The translations under genes and the position numbers were made by a program. The notes below the pieces were generated by a model. That model was given only the letters and a program-made list of their open reading frames with translations. It was not told the DNA's origin and ran no database searches. Below, one piece after another: positions 6,400 through 16,333 of a stretch of 31,057 nt of DNA (position 1 is its first letter; every line of letters starts with the position of its first letter). This DNA is from an uncultured Oscillospiraceae bacterium (lineage in GTDB: Bacteria; Bacillota; Clostridia; Oscillospirales; Oscillospiraceae), in NCBI GenBank assembly GCA_900764755.1, contig CAAFPE010000122.1, forward strand, positions 1-31,057. The letters run 5' to 3'.

Positions 6400-9300
6400 T
6401 CAGCCAAACATGGAAAACAGGTCCATCTGGCTGGTGGCCGGCATATCTCCAAATGCCCCGGCCTCTGTCAGCTTGTCGATATGGGTCTTGGACACCTTGG
6501 GGCAGGCCGCCGCCACCTCCTCGATGGAGATGAACCGCTTTCCCTTCACCTGCTCCGCCAGAGAAATGGCCGCTGTATCGCCCAGTCCGGCCACCGACAC
6601 GAAGGGGGGACGCAGTGTGCCCCGCTCCTCGTCCATGGAGAAGTTGATGGCCTCCGACTTGTACAGATCCATCCGGTCGAAGGTGAAGCCGCGGAGATAG
6701 AACTCATAGCAGACCTCCAAGGTGGTGAGCATATCCTGCTCCACGGCGGAGGCCTCCTTGTCCTTGGCCACGATCTCCCGCATTTTCCGCTGGCACACAT
6801 CCATCCCCCGGCACATGAATGCCTCGTCAAAGGCCTTGGCGCGGATGGAGAAGTAGGCGGCATAAAAGGCCAGCGGGCGGTGGACCTTGAACCAGGCAAT
6901 CCGGAAGGCCATCATCACATAAGCCACGGCGTGGGCCTTCGGGAACAGATAGGCGATCTTTTTACAGGAGCCGATGTACCAGTCGGGCACCCCATGCTCC
7001 CGCATCTCGTCCTCCGCCCCCTCGGGCAGTCCCCTGCCCTTTCGCACCGCCTCCATGATCTTGAAGGAGCGCTTGGGCTCCATCCCCTTGGAGATGAGGA
7101 ACAGCATGATGTCGTCCCGGCAGCCGATGGCCTCGCTGACCTTGGCGGTCCCGGAGGTAATCAGGTCCTTGGCGTTGCCCAGCCACACGTCGGTGCCGTG
7201 AGAAAAACCGGACAGACGCACCAGAATATCGAACTGGTCGGGCTGAGTGTCCTCCAGCATTCCCCGGACGAAGGTGGTGCCGAACTCCGGGATGGCGGTG
7301 CCGCCGGTGGGCCCCAGGATCTTGTCGTTCTCATAGCCCAGCACCTTGGAGGACTGGAAGATGGACATGGTATCCCGGTCGTCCAGTGGAATATCCGTCC
7401 GGGCGTTCACCCCGGTCAGGTCCTCCAGCATCCGGATCATGGTGGGATCATCGTGGCCCAGCATATCCAGCTTCAGCAGGTTGCTCTCCATGGAGTGGTA
7501 CTCAAAGTGGGTGGTGACGATGTCCGTGTTGGGGTCGTCGGCGGGGTGCTGGACGGGACAGAAGTCATAGATCTCCTTGTCCTGGGGGATGACCACCATG
7601 CCGCCGGGGTGCTGGCCGGTGGTGCGCTTGACCCCGGTGCAGCCGATGGCCAGGCGGTTCTCCTCCGCCTTGGAGACGATCCGCCCCCGCTCGTCCAGGT
7701 ACTTTTTCACATAGCCGAAGGCCGTCTTTTCTGCCACCGCCCCAATGGTGCCCGCCCGGAACACATGGGTCTGGCCGAACAACTCGAAGGTGTAGCGGTG
7801 GGCGTTGGCCTGGTACTCGCCGGAGAAGTTCAGATCGATGTCTGGCACCTTGTCGCCCCCGAAGCCCAAAAAGGTCTCAAAGGGGATGTTGAAGCCGTCC
7901 TTCACATACTTTGTGCCGCACACGGGGCACACCGCATCCGGCATATCCGCCCCGCAGCCATAGGGGTGGGTGGGATCCCTGGCATAGTCGAAGTCGGAGT
8001 GCTTGCACTTGGGACAGCGGTAGTGGGCAGGCAGCGAATTCACCTCGGTGATGCCGGACATGAAGGCCACCAGGGAGGAGCCCACCGAGCCCCGGGAGCC
8101 CACCAGGTATCCGTGCTCCAGGGAGTTCTGCACCAGCTTCTGAGCAGACATATAGATCACATCATATTTACACCGGATGATGTCGCCCAGCTCCACCTCG
8201 ATTCGGTCGGTGACGATCTTGGGGGGATCTTCTCCGTAAAGTTCATGGGCTTTCCCCCACACAAGCCGCTTCAGTTCCCCGTCGGAATCCTCCAGTTTTG
8301 GGGCAAACAGTCCCTGAGGCAGAGGGTCGATGGGGTCGCACCAGCTTGCGATCAGGTTGGTATTGGTCACCACCACCTCCCGGGCCTTCTCCTTCCCCAG
8401 ATAGGCAAACTCCTGAAGCATCTCTTCGGTGGTCTTAAAGTAGATGGGCAGGGACTCGTCCGCATCCTCAAAGCCCTTGGAGGCCAGCAGGATATGCCGG
8501 TAGACCTCATCCTCCGGATCCAGGAAGTGGACATCCCCGGTGGCGCACACCGGCTTGCCCATCTCCTCCCCCAGGCGGACGATGGTGCGGTTGAAGTCCC
8601 GCAGCTCCTCCTCATTCTTCACGATGCCCTTGCGGAGCATGAACATATTGTTGCACAGGGGCTGGATCTCCAGATAGTCGTACCAGGAGGCGATGCGCTT
8701 GAGCTCCTCCCAGTCCTTTCCGTCCACCACCGCCTGGAACAATTCCCCCGCCTCGCAGGCCGAGCCGATGATGAGTCCCTCCCGGTTCTCGTTGATGAGG
8801 GACTTGGGCATGATGGGGTAGCGCTTGAAGTGCTCCAGCTGGGACAGGGAGATCAGCTTATAGAGGTTGCGCAGCCCCGTCTGATTTTTGGCCAGGACGA
8901 TGAGATGCTTGGGCTTCCGGCGCAGCTTTCCGCCTCCCCGGCGCAGCTTGGGCATGGCGGGGTTGATCTCTCCCAGGGTCCGCAGCCCCATCTCCTCCAG
9001 CCTTTTGAAAAAGTGGGGCAACATATAGGCCACAGTGGCCGCGTCGTCGCTGGCCCGGTGGTGGTTGAAGGCAGGCAGATGCAGGTACTCCGCTACGATG
9101 TCCAGCTTGTATTTGCCCAGCTCCGGCAGCAGGTTCTGGGCCAGGATCAGGCTGTCCACCGAGGGGTTGTGGAAGGGGATGCCGTATTTCCGGCAGCCCG
9201 CGGCAATAAAGCCCATGTCAAAGTCGGCGTTGTGGGCCGCCAGAGGCCGGTTTCCGGCAAATGCCAAAAATGCCTCCAGCGCCTCCTTCTGGGAGGGAGC

Positions 9301-10578
9301 CCCCGCCAGCATCTCGTCGGTGATGCCGGTAAGGTGGATGATCTCCGGGCTCAGGATGCGCCCCGGGGACACAAAGGTGTTGAAGCGGTCGGTGATCTCT
9401 CCGTTTTTCAGCACCACTGCGCCGATCTCGATGATGACCTCGTACTTCTTGTTCAGTCCGGTGGTCTCGATGTCAAAGCAGACGATCTCATCCGAAAAGA
9501 GGGCGTCCGTCTGTCCGTGAACCACCACCCGGTCGTCCACGTCGTTGATGTAATAGGCCTCCACACCGAAGAGCACCTTGATCTTCTTGGCCGAGTGCTT
9601 GGCATTGGGAAAGGCGTGGGCCACACCGTGGTCCGTGATGGCGATGGCCGGGTGTCCCCACGCCTCCGCCCGCTTGATCACATTCTTGTCGGTGCCGATG
9701 GTGGAGTCCGTCTTGAAGCCCACCGCCGTCAGGGCATCCATGGCGGACATATTGGTGTGCAGGTGGAGCTCCACCCGCTTCTCCGGGGCGTTGTCCATGC
9801 GCACGTGCTGCTCCGCCGCCATCACGGCCACTGGCTCCAGCACCATATCACCATAGAAGCGGTCCATGTTCAGCCGACCCTGAACCAGCAGCCGCATCCC
9901 CTTCTTGACTCCGTCCACCAGGACCTTGCCCTCATCTCCCGGGAAAAATTTGTTCACCCGGATAGAGCCGGTGTAGTCGGTGATGTCAAAGGCGATCACC
10001 CAGGCCCCCCGCTTTTTCAGCTCCCGGTGGTCCACGGCGAACACATCGCCCTCCACCACCACCATGCCCATGTCCAGCTCCAGCTCTCCAATGGGAACGG
10101 GGGCCCGCTTGATGGGTTTTCCATAGATGGCACGGCCATTACCCCGCTTCTCGCCTCCGCCCTTTCCCTTCCCGGATGTGGGCGCAAACGTCCGGACCTT
10201 TTTCAGGGCGGCCGCCCGGATGGCCTCCGCCCGGGCGAAGGCGTCCTTCTCTGCCGCGGGCTTCCCTGCTCCGGTGTCTGGCTGTGCCTGCTCCTCCGCC
10301 GGGACCGCTTCAGCGGGCGCCGCATGATCCAGCTCTTTTTTATCTGTAATGCAGTTTAACTTTACAGAATTCAATCCATAACACCGGGCCACTGCCTCCT
10401 CCGCCTGAATGACCAGATTGGGTCCGGCTCCGGCGGCCCCCTCCACCGTCACCACTGCGCTGCGGCTGGAGCGGTCGATGGCCGCCTCTGTGATCATCCA
10501 GCCCTCCATGGCGTTGACAAATTCCGCCCACTGTGTCAGGGCGGCAAACATCTCTAAAAACGGGATCTTTTTGGACAT
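6400..10578 (-). CDS. polC: DNA polymerase III alpha subunit, PolC type
   Basis: PolC is the main replicative polymerase of low-GC Gram-positive bacteria, with built-in 3'-5' proofreading. The 1392-residue product has an N-terminal domain and an OB fold (about 165-255). The PHP domain follows, starting near 268 (RVELHLHTNMSAMD), and is interrupted by the DEDDh exonuclease (about 366-530, FDIETTGL). A zinc-binding Cys cluster (CPKC…CPVC, about 854-888) precedes the polymerase core, which has PDIDLNFSGE near 909-918. The C-terminus ends QMDLFSMFG, a typical sliding-clamp-binding motif. Length is slightly below the usual ~1430. It lies after ispG with a 64-base gap, and GAGGAGAGG precedes ATG. 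Confidence 0.99.
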   Translation of the reverse strand: MSKKIPFLEMFAALTQWAEFVNAMEGWMITEAAIDRSSRSAVVTVEGAAGAGPNLVIQAEEAVARCYGLNSVKLNCITDKKELDHAAPAEAVPAEEQAQPDTGAGKPAAEKDAFARAEAIRAAALKKVRTFAPTSGKGKGGGEKRGNGRAIYGKPIKRAPVPIGELELDMGMVVVEGDVFAVDHRELKKRGAWVIAFDITDYTGSIRVNKFFPGDEGKVLVDGVKKGMRLLVQGRLNMDRFYGDMVLEPVAVMAAEQHVRMDNAPEKRVELHLHTNMSAMDALTAVGFKTDSTIGTDKNVIKRAEAWGHPAIAITDHGVAHAFPNAKHSAKKIKVLFGVEAYYINDVDDRVVVHGQTDALFSDEIVCFDIETTGLNKKYEVIIEIGAVVLKNGEITDRFNTFVSPGRILSPEIIHLTGITDEMLAGAPSQKEALEAFLAFAGNRPLAAHNADFDMGFIAAGCRKYGIPFHNPSVDSLILAQNLLPELGKYKLDIVAEYLHLPAFNHHRASDDAATVAYMLPHFFKRLEEMGLRTLGEINPAMPKLRRGGGKLRRKPKHLIVLAKNQTGLRNLYKLISLSQLEHFKRYPIMPKSLINENREGLIIGSACEAGELFQAVVDGKDWEELKRIASWYDYLEIQPLCNNMFMLRKGIVKNEEELRDFNRTIVRLGEEMGKPVCATGDVHFLDPEDEVYRHILLASKGFEDADESLPIYFKTTEEMLQEFAYLGKEKAREVVVTNTNLIASWCDPIDPLPQGLFAPKLEDSDGELKRLVWGKAHELYGEDPPKIVTDRIEVELGDIIRCKYDVIYMSAQKLVQNSLEHGYLVGSRGSVGSSLVAFMSGITEVNSLPAHYRCPKCKHSDFDYARDPTHPYGCGADMPDAVCPVCGTKYVKDGFNIPFETFLGFGGDKVPDIDLNFSGEYQANAHRYTFELFGQTHVFRAGTIGAVAEKTAFGYVKKYLDERGRIVSKAEENRLAIGCTGVKRTTGQHPGGMVVIPQDKEIYDFCPVQHPADDPNTDIVTTHFEYHSMESNLLKLDMLGHDDPTMIRMLEDLTGVNARTDIPLDDRDTMSIFQSSKVLGYENDKILGPTGGTAIPEFGTTFVRGMLEDTQPDQFDILVRLSGFSHGTDVWLGNAKDLITSGTAKVSEAIGCRDDIMLFLISKGMEPKRSFKIMEAVRKGRGLPEGAEDEMREHGVPDWYIGSCKKIAYLFPKAHAVAYVMMAFRIAWFKVHRPLAFYAAYFSIRAKAFDEAFMCRGMDVCQRKMREIVAKDKEASAVEQDMLTTLEVCYEFYLRGFTFDRMDLYKSEAINFSMDEERGTLRPPFVSVAGLGDTAAISLAEQVKGKRFISIEEVAAACPKVSKTHIDKLTEAGAFGDMPATSQMDLFSMFG

Positions 10579-10642
10579 AACCCTATGCCTCTCCTCAAAT
10601 CTTCTCCATCACAGTAGCCCGCCGGCCGCTTCTCCGCCCCTT

Positions 10643-11680
10643 TTACAGGGTCTCGATCAGGGCAAACAGCTCGTCCACCAGCTGCTCCTGGGGGACCTTT
10701 TTGATGATCTGCCCCCTCCTGAACAGCAGGCCCTCCCCCACGCCGCCTGCGATGCCGCAGTCGGCGGCGCTGGCCTCGCCGGGGCCGTTGACCACACAGC
10801 CCATGACCGCCACCGTGATGGGCTTGTCCACTGCTTTCAGCCGCTCCTCCACCTGTCCGGCCAGCGCGATCAGATCGATGCGGGTCCGCCCACAGGTGGG
10901 GCAGGACACCAGCTCCGCCCCCTCACGGCGGATGCCCGCTGCCCGCAGGATGTCCCGGGCGGCATATACCTCCTCCACCGGGTCGGCGGACAGGGAGACC
11001 CGCATGGTGTCTCCGACGCCCATAGCCAGCAGACCGCCGATCCCCACAGCAGATTTCAGTGTTCCCATGCGGACTGTCCCCGCCTCCGTCACGCCAATGT
11101 GTAAAGGATAATCACTTTCCTGACTCATCAGCTGATAGGCTCTCATGGTGATAGGCACGCTGGAGGATTTCAGGGAGATACAGATGTCATCAAAGTCGAA
11201 CTTGTTCAGCAGGCGGATGTGTCCAAAGGCAGACTCCACCATGGCCTCGGGGCATACCCGGCCGTATTTCGCCAGGATCTCCTTCTCCAGAGACCCGCCG
11301 TTGACCCCGATCCGGATGGGGATGTTCCGCTGGCGGCAGGCGTTGGCCACCGCCTTCACCCGGTCCTCTTCCCCGATATTCCCCGGGTTGATGCGCACCT
11401 TGTCCGCCCCGGCGGCGATGGCCTCCAGGGCCAGCTTATAGTCAAAGTGGATGTCCACCACCACGGGGATGGGACTCCCCTCCTTGATCTTCCCCACCGC
11501 GCGGGCAGCCGCCTGGTCAGGCACCGCCACACGGATGATCTCGCAGCCCGCGGCAGCCAGCTTCCGGATCTGCTCCAGGGTGGCTGCCACGTCATCTGTG
11601 CGGGTATTGGTCATGGACTGGATGGTTACCGGGGCTCCTCCCCCCATAGGGACCCCGCCCACCATGATCTGTTTAGTCAC
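10643..11680 (-). CDS. ispG: 4-hydroxy-3-methylbut-2-en-1-yl diphosphate synthase IspG
   Basis: IspG performs the penultimate step of the MEP pathway, reductively converting MEcPP to HMBPP with a [4Fe-4S] cluster. The cluster ligands are visible: Cys260 and Cys263 (SCPTCGR), Cys295 (MGCVVNGPGE) and Glu302, spaced as in the characterised enzyme. The N-terminal TIM-barrel motifs PVTIQSMTNT and VRINPGNIG are present. At 345 residues it is the short form, without the plant insertion. The start codon is GTG at 11680, with AAGGAA six bases upstream. It follows rseP by 42 bases. Confidence 0.98.
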   Translation of the reverse strand: MTKQIMVGGVPMGGGAPVTIQSMTNTRTDDVAATLEQIRKLAAAGCEIIRVAVPDQAAARAVGKIKEGSPIPVVVDIHFDYKLALEAIAAGADKVRINPGNIGEEDRVKAVANACRQRNIPIRIGVNGGSLEKEILAKYGRVCPEAMVESAFGHIRLLNKFDFDDICISLKSSSVPITMRAYQLMSQESDYPLHIGVTEAGTVRMGTLKSAVGIGGLLAMGVGDTMRVSLSADPVEEVYAARDILRAAGIRREGAELVSCPTCGRTRIDLIALAGQVEERLKAVDKPITVAVMGCVVNGPGEASAADCGIAGGVGEGLLFRRGQIIKKVPQEQLVDELFALIETL

Positions 11681-11722
11681 TGCAATTCCTTCCTTTCCAA
11701 CCAGCCGCTGCGTTCCGGCGGC

Positions 11723-12787
11723 TCAGACACCGAACAGCTTTCCAATATCGCTGAAGGTCACCAGCAGGGAGAGGGCCAGCAGGCCCGCCATCCCCACCAT
11801 GTGGACGTAACCCTCATACTTCGCTGGGATCCTTTTCCGGAACAGGGCGAACAGCACTCCATTCAGAAGCAGAAAGAAGATCCGCCCGCCATCCAGCGCC
11901 GGCAGCGGCAGCAGGTTCATCACCGCCAGGTTGACCGCGATCAGGGCAGCCAGATCCAGCAGACTGCGGGCCGCGTCAGCGGCCGTGGGCGACTGGCTAC
12001 CCACCTGAGACATGGTATTCACGATGCCAACCGGGCCGGACAGATCCCGCAGGCCCACCGCACCCCGGAGCAGCTCCCCAAGACTGAGCCACACCATGCG
12101 GACATAGTCCACCGCGGTGTTCCAGGCGTAACGCAGCTTGTTGCCCACCGTGGGCGGGTCCACCTCCCAGCCGATGTTGATCCCACGGCGCTGGGTCTCG
12201 GCCCCGTTCTCATCCACCCTGGTCTGGTAGGGCAGATACACACCATCCAGCCGAACTTTCTCCCCATTCCGCTCCACCACCAGGTCCACACGGTCCCCGG
12301 CCCGTCTCAGATAGAGGGGCACATTTCCATATACCAGAACCCTGTGGCCCTCCACCGACAGGAATCGATCCCCCGGCTGAAGCCCGCAGTCCTCCACCCC
12401 ATAGCCCGGCTCCGCGCCGCTGTACACCGGGACCCGGAACCCCTGGACCGGTGCGTAGAGGATCAGAATGATCAACAGACCGATGAGGAAATTCATCGCT
12501 GCTCCCCCGGCCAGGACCACAAGCTGCTTCCAGACCGCCGCGTTGCCAAAGGCCCTAGGGTTGGAGGACTGCTCATCCTCTCCCTCCATGGCACAGTAGC
12601 CGCCGATAGGCAAGGCCCGCACACTGTAAAGTGTTTCTCCTTTTCGCTTTTTCAGGAGCGCCGGTCCCATGCCGATGGAGAATTCGTTGACCTGGATCCC
12701 AAACAGCTTTGCAGAAGCGAAATGGCCGAACTCATGGACCGCGATGAGCAGCCCAAACATAAGGATGGCTAAGATGATGTAGAGCAT
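11723..12787 (-). CDS. rseP: Site-2 intramembrane metalloprotease RseP/RasP
   Basis: This zinc protease cleaves membrane-spanning substrates such as anti-sigma factors and signal-peptide remnants. The 354-residue product starts MLYIILAILMFGLLIAVHEF with the zinc site HEFGH at 18-22. A central PDZ domain (about 112-190) precedes the second active-site motif LLPLPALDGGR, with Asp299. Four or so membrane segments are evident. AGGAGG lies just before the ATG at 12787, which I prefer over an upstream in-frame start that overlaps the dxr coding end. It lies between dxr and ispG, a common arrangement in Clostridia. Confidence 0.96.
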   Translation of the reverse strand: MLYIILAILMFGLLIAVHEFGHFASAKLFGIQVNEFSIGMGPALLKKRKGETLYSVRALPIGGYCAMEGEDEQSSNPRAFGNAAVWKQLVVLAGGAAMNFLIGLLIILILYAPVQGFRVPVYSGAEPGYGVEDCGLQPGDRFLSVEGHRVLVYGNVPLYLRRAGDRVDLVVERNGEKVRLDGVYLPYQTRVDENGAETQRRGINIGWEVDPPTVGNKLRYAWNTAVDYVRMVWLSLGELLRGAVGLRDLSGPVGIVNTMSQVGSQSPTAADAARSLLDLAALIAVNLAVMNLLPLPALDGGRIFFLLLNGVLFALFRKRIPAKYEGYVHMVGMAGLLALSLLVTFSDIGKLFGV

Positions 12788-12821
12788 AGATCCTCCTGCA
12801 CGATTCAAATTCCGACTCCTG

Positions 12822-13964
12822 TCAGACGCTGAGGACGGCCTCACGGGCCGCCTGATCTGCCTCCAGGATCTGGGTCATGGAGGGCTCCTGGATCACCGGA
12901 ACCCGGTCCAGAGCCAGAGCCACCCGGTCCGCGATCTCCAGGAATCCGATCCGGTCCTCCAGGAAGAGGGCCACCGCCGCCTCATTGGCTCCGTTGAGGA
13001 CAGCCCCCGCCGTTCCCCCGGTCCGGGCCGCCTTCAGGGCCAGTTCCAGGCAGCGGAAGGTATCCAGATCCGGCTGGGCGAAGGTCAGCGGGCCGCAGCT
13101 GCACAGATCCAGAGGATCAGCCGGTCCCCCGGTCCGCCGGGGCCAGGTCAGGGCGTACTGGATAGGCAGGCGCATATCCGGGACGCCCAGCTGGGCGATC
13201 ATCCCATGGTCACAGTATTCCACCAGGGAGTGAATGATACTCTCCCGGTGGATCACGATGGAAATTTTCTCCGGGGACATCTGGTACAGGTGCATTGCCT
13301 CGATAAATTCCAGCCCCTTGTTCATCAGTGTCGCCGAGTCAATGGTGATCTTGGCCCCCATAGACCAGTTTGGATGCTGCAAAGCGTCTTTCCTTGTCAC
13401 ACCCTGCAGCTCAGTTCGTGTCTTGCCGAAAAAAGGTCCGCCGGAGCAGGTCAGGATGAGACGGCGGACCTCCCCCCGGTCCCGGCAGCCCTGGAGGGAC
13501 TGAAAGAGCGCAGAGTGCTCTGAATCCACGGGCAGGATCTCCGCACCGAAGTCCCGGGCCTCCTCCATCACCAGCTGTCCGGCGCATACCAGTGTCTCCT
13601 TGTTGGCCAGGGCGATGCGCTTGCCCTCCCGGATGGCGGCCATGGTGGGCCGCAGCCCGATCATCCCCACCACCGCTGTGAGCACTGTATCGGCAGAGGG
13701 CAGCTCCGCCGCCTCCAGCAGGCCCTCCATCCCGGCGGCCACCCGCACCGGGGTGTCCGCCAGCCGGACCCGCAGGTCGGCCGCAGCCCGCTCGTCCATC
13801 ATAACTGCCAGTTCCGGCTTGAACTGCCGGACCTGCTCCTCCATCCGCGCCGCATTGGAGTTGGCCGTCAGAGCAGCCGCCTCCATGCCGCAGGCGGCAA
13901 TCACGTCCAATGATTGCCGCCCGATGGAGCCTGTGGAACCCAAAATCGAAATTCGTTTGCTCAT
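12822..13964 (-). CDS. dxr: 1-deoxy-D-xylulose 5-phosphate reductoisomerase
   Basis: Dxr converts DXP to MEP, the committed step of the MEP isoprenoid pathway, using NADPH and a divalent metal. The 380-residue product has the nucleotide-binding GSTGSIG at 9-15, NKE at 121-123, and the metal site PVDSEHSALFQSL with Asp147 and Glu149. GANEAA near the C-terminal domain is also present. The start at 13964 (MSKRISILGSTGSIG) is preceded by AGGAAGG; an eight-codon upstream extension is unlikely. The 57-base gap from cdsA has no hairpin, so the genes probably form one transcript. Confidence 0.98.
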   Translation of the reverse strand: MSKRISILGSTGSIGRQSLDVIAACGMEAAALTANSNAARMEEQVRQFKPELAVMMDERAAADLRVRLADTPVRVAAGMEGLLEAAELPSADTVLTAVVGMIGLRPTMAAIREGKRIALANKETLVCAGQLVMEEARDFGAEILPVDSEHSALFQSLQGCRDRGEVRRLILTCSGGPFFGKTRTELQGVTRKDALQHPNWSMGAKITIDSATLMNKGLEFIEAMHLYQMSPEKISIVIHRESIIHSLVEYCDHGMIAQLGVPDMRLPIQYALTWPRRTGGPADPLDLCSCGPLTFAQPDLDTFRCLELALKAARTGGTAGAVLNGANEAAVALFLEDRIGFLEIADRVALALDRVPVIQEPSMTQILEADQAAREAVLSV

Positions 13965-14021
13965 ATCAAAATTCCTTCCTATGCACATGGATGGACAGGA
14001 ACAGGTATCCCAACGGAACGC

Positions 14022-14849
14022 TCAAAACGCCGGCAGCAGCGTCACCAGAATGAGCATGGTGGGCGCCACAAAGGTCATAGAGTCAAAGCGGTCCAGCATT
14101 CCACCATGTCCCGGCAGAAGATGCCCATAGTCCTTGATCCCGAACTGACGCTTAATCAGGGAGAAGGACAGGTCGCCCAGCTCAGTCACCGCGCTGCCCA
14201 GCAGGCCATACACCGCCATCACAGGCAGCGAGACCTCCAGCCCCGCGAACCGGCGCAGGATCGCTCCATACAGCAACAGGAACAGCGCACCGGACAGGAT
14301 GCCGCCGATGTATCCCTCCAGAGATTTATTGGGGCTGACCTTGGTGATCCCCCGGTGCTTTCCCAGAAAGACCCCAGCAAAATAGGCCCCTGCATCTGTC
14401 AGGAACGCGCAGATCACCGGCAGGAGGACCAGATAGCGGCCATGCTCCATCCCCTTCAGTACCACCAGGGTGGACAGGGCCATGGGAATCATCAGTCCGC
14501 CGAAGAAGCAGAGCAGCACGTCCTCCACCCGGACGGCCCGCTCCTCGTCGTACAGCCGGATGGCGATGTAAAACAGTATGACCACCAGGAGCACGGCGGT
14601 GATGCCGGCCACCAGGGCTCCCTGCCCCAGCCACTGTCCCAGCGGGAAGGCTGCCGCGGCGGCGGCCGTGAAGCCGTACAGCCCATTGTGGTGGGCCACG
14701 CCGGTGGCCCGCAGCAGCTCGTAGGAGGCCAGGGCACAGATAGCGGCCATCAGCACCGCCAGATACACCGGAGGCAGGAAAAACAGGATCACAAAAAAGA
14801 GCGGGGCCAACACCACTGATACAACGATCCGTGTGACCAAATCATACAC
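14022..14849 (-). CDS. cdsA: Phosphatidate cytidylyltransferase CdsA
   Basis: CdsA makes CDP-diacylglycerol from phosphatidic acid and CTP, the branch point of membrane phospholipid synthesis. The 275-residue protein is strongly hydrophobic with about eight membrane segments. It carries the family signature: SFSLIKRQFGIKDYGHLLPG followed by HGGMLDRFDS near the C-terminus, and SPNKSLEGYIGG earlier. Its start overlaps the end of uppS by eight bases, so translation is coupled. uppS-cdsA-dxr-rseP is a conserved Firmicute block joining the lipid carrier and phospholipid pathways. Confidence 0.97.
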   Translation of the reverse strand: MYDLVTRIVVSVVLAPLFFVILFFLPPVYLAVLMAAICALASYELLRATGVAHHNGLYGFTAAAAAAFPLGQWLGQGALVAGITAVLLVVILFYIAIRLYDEERAVRVEDVLLCFFGGLMIPMALSTLVVLKGMEHGRYLVLLPVICAFLTDAGAYFAGVFLGKHRGITKVSPNKSLEGYIGGILSGALFLLLYGAILRRFAGLEVSLPVMAVYGLLGSAVTELGDLSFSLIKRQFGIKDYGHLLPGHGGMLDRFDSMTFVAPTMLILVTLLPAF

Positions 14850-15582
14850 CTCCGAATCGACGGCTGCGGCTCTGATAGGCCGCGATAGCCCGGTGAAGCT
14901 CCTCTTTTGAGAAGTCGGGCCACAGCACGTCTGTGAAATAAAATTCTGAATAGGCGGACTGCCACGGCAGGAAATTGGACAGCCGCAGTTCTCCGCTGGG
15001 CCGGATGATGAGATCCGGGTCCGGCACGCCCCGGGAAAACAGGTAGCCGGAGAACTGGGCCTCGCTCAGATGGTTGGGATCCGCCTTCCCCTCCAGGCAT
15101 TCCTGGGCATAGGCGCGGGCAGCCCGCAGCAGCTCATCCCGGCCGCCGTAGTTGAGGCAGATGTTGACCTGACAGCCCTCGTAGTGGGTGGAGATTTCCC
15201 GGGTGCGCTGACACAGGTCCCGGAGCTCCTGGGGCAGCGGAGACAGATCCCCAAAAAACTCCATCTTCACCCGGTCCCGCTCCATCTGGCCGACAGCCTC
15301 TAGGAGATACTTTTTCAGCAGCCCCATGATGGCTCCCACCTCCTCCGCTGGACGCTTCCAGTTCTCGGTGGAAAAGGCGTATACCGTCAGGTACTCCAAG
15401 CCGATCTCCTTGCAGTAGGTGGCAATGGTGCGGAAGGTCTCCGCCCCGGCTGCGTGTCCGGCGGTGCGGGGCAGGCCCCGCTTCCTGGCCCAACGGCCAT
15501 TTCCATCCATAATGATGGCAATGTGGCGGGGCAGGCGGGTCAGATCCGCCTGGGTCTCCTCCGCTGGTTTAAAAAAGAGCAT
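14842..15582 (-). CDS. uppS: Undecaprenyl diphosphate synthase (cis-prenyltransferase)
   Basis: UppS condenses farnesyl diphosphate with eight isopentenyl diphosphates in cis to make the C55 carrier for peptidoglycan. The 246-residue product has the catalytic IIMDGNGRWA (Asp26) and the substrate-binding block RPSGELRLSNFLPWQ followed by the YSEFYFTDVLWPDF signature. The start at 15582 (MLFFKPAEETQ) has AAGGA about eight bases upstream. Longer readings extend into the hairpin-rich spacer and are not supported. It probably uses FPP from IspA, encoded in the other operon of this window. Confidence 0.97.
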   Translation of the reverse strand: MLFFKPAEETQADLTRLPRHIAIIMDGNGRWARKRGLPRTAGHAAGAETFRTIATYCKEIGLEYLTVYAFSTENWKRPAEEVGAIMGLLKKYLLEAVGQMERDRVKMEFFGDLSPLPQELRDLCQRTREISTHYEGCQVNICLNYGGRDELLRAARAYAQECLEGKADPNHLSEAQFSGYLFSRGVPDPDLIIRPSGELRLSNFLPWQSAYSEFYFTDVLWPDFSKEELHRAIAAYQSRSRRFGGV

Positions 15583-15736
15583 AATATGATCCTTCCAGAC
15601 AGTTAAAACTCCGAAGTGTGATCTTTCCGGGGGCCAATGGCCCCCACCACACACAGGGGGGTGCAGAACGCCTGGCCCCCGTGGGCCCCAAGCATCCCGC
15701 ACCCCGAGCCTCCGGCCCGCCGGAGGTCCCTGTGTA
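15583..15736. other. Hairpin-rich spacer between frr and uppS
   Basis: This 154-base spacer contains three pairings. They are GGGGGCC-aat-GGCCCCC at 15629-15645, GGGGTGC/GCACCCC spanning roughly 15658-15706, and CCTCCGGC-cc-GCCGGAGG at 15709-15726, which begins ten bases after the frr stop. None is followed by a clear T-tract on the minus strand. They may attenuate or protect the pyrH-frr transcript, or be an intergenic repeat. No gene is visible. Confidence 0.55.
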
Positions 15737-16291
15737 TCAGACAGCCATCAGCTCCTGCTCTTTTTTGACCGTCAACTCGTCGATGTCCTTGCAGTGCTTA
15801 TCGGTCATATCCTGAAGCTCCTTCTCCAGCTGCTTCAGGTCGTCCTCCGTGATCTCAGAGGCCTTCTTTTTCTTCTTGAAATCCTCCATGGCGTCCCGGC
15901 GGATGTTCCGAAGGGCCACCTTGCCCTCCTCACAGTACTTGCGCACCTGCTTGGTCAGGTCCTTACGGCGCTCCTCCGTCAGCTGCGGGAAGGCCAGGCG
16001 GATCACACGGCCGTCGTTCTGGGGGTTGATACCCAGATCGGAGATCTGGATCGCCTTCTCTACGGCCTTCAGCAGGCTGCCATCCCAGGGCTGGATCACC
16101 AGGGTACGGGGATCCGGGGAGGAGATCGCGGCCACCTGATTCAGAGGGGTGGGCGTTCCATAGTACTCTACTGTGATGCGGTCCAGCACGCCGGCGTTGG
16201 CCCGGCCCGCCCGGACAGAGGCAAAGTTGGACTTGACGACCTCGATGGTTTTCAGCATTTTCTGATCATACACGTTTGTCTCGGCGCTCAT
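15737..16291 (-). CDS. frr: Ribosome recycling factor
   Basis: RRF splits post-termination ribosomes together with EF-G. The 184-residue product shows the family core: SNFASVRAGRANAGVLDRI, the TPLNQVAAIS hinge, IQPWDGSLLKAVEKAI, and the C-terminal helix with a run of Lys (DFKKKKKASE). Length is standard. AAAGGAAG precedes ATG. It follows pyrH by 42 bases, the near-universal pyrH-frr pairing. Confidence 0.98.
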   Translation of the reverse strand: MSAETNVYDQKMLKTIEVVKSNFASVRAGRANAGVLDRITVEYYGTPTPLNQVAAISSPDPRTLVIQPWDGSLLKAVEKAIQISDLGINPQNDGRVIRLAFPQLTEERRKDLTKQVRKYCEEGKVALRNIRRDAMEDFKKKKKASEITEDDLKQLEKELQDMTDKHCKDIDELTVKKEQELMAV

Positions 16292-16333
16292 TGGTCTGAT
16301 CTTCCTTTCCGTTTGATTGTTCTGTCCGGGGGC

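Noticed and set aside
6481..10359. A 1292-codon open frame antisense to polC
   Set aside because: It is a shadow of a GC-rich gene: composition is dominated by His, Gly, Leu, Gln and Val with no family motif. The sense strand encodes an unmistakable PolC.
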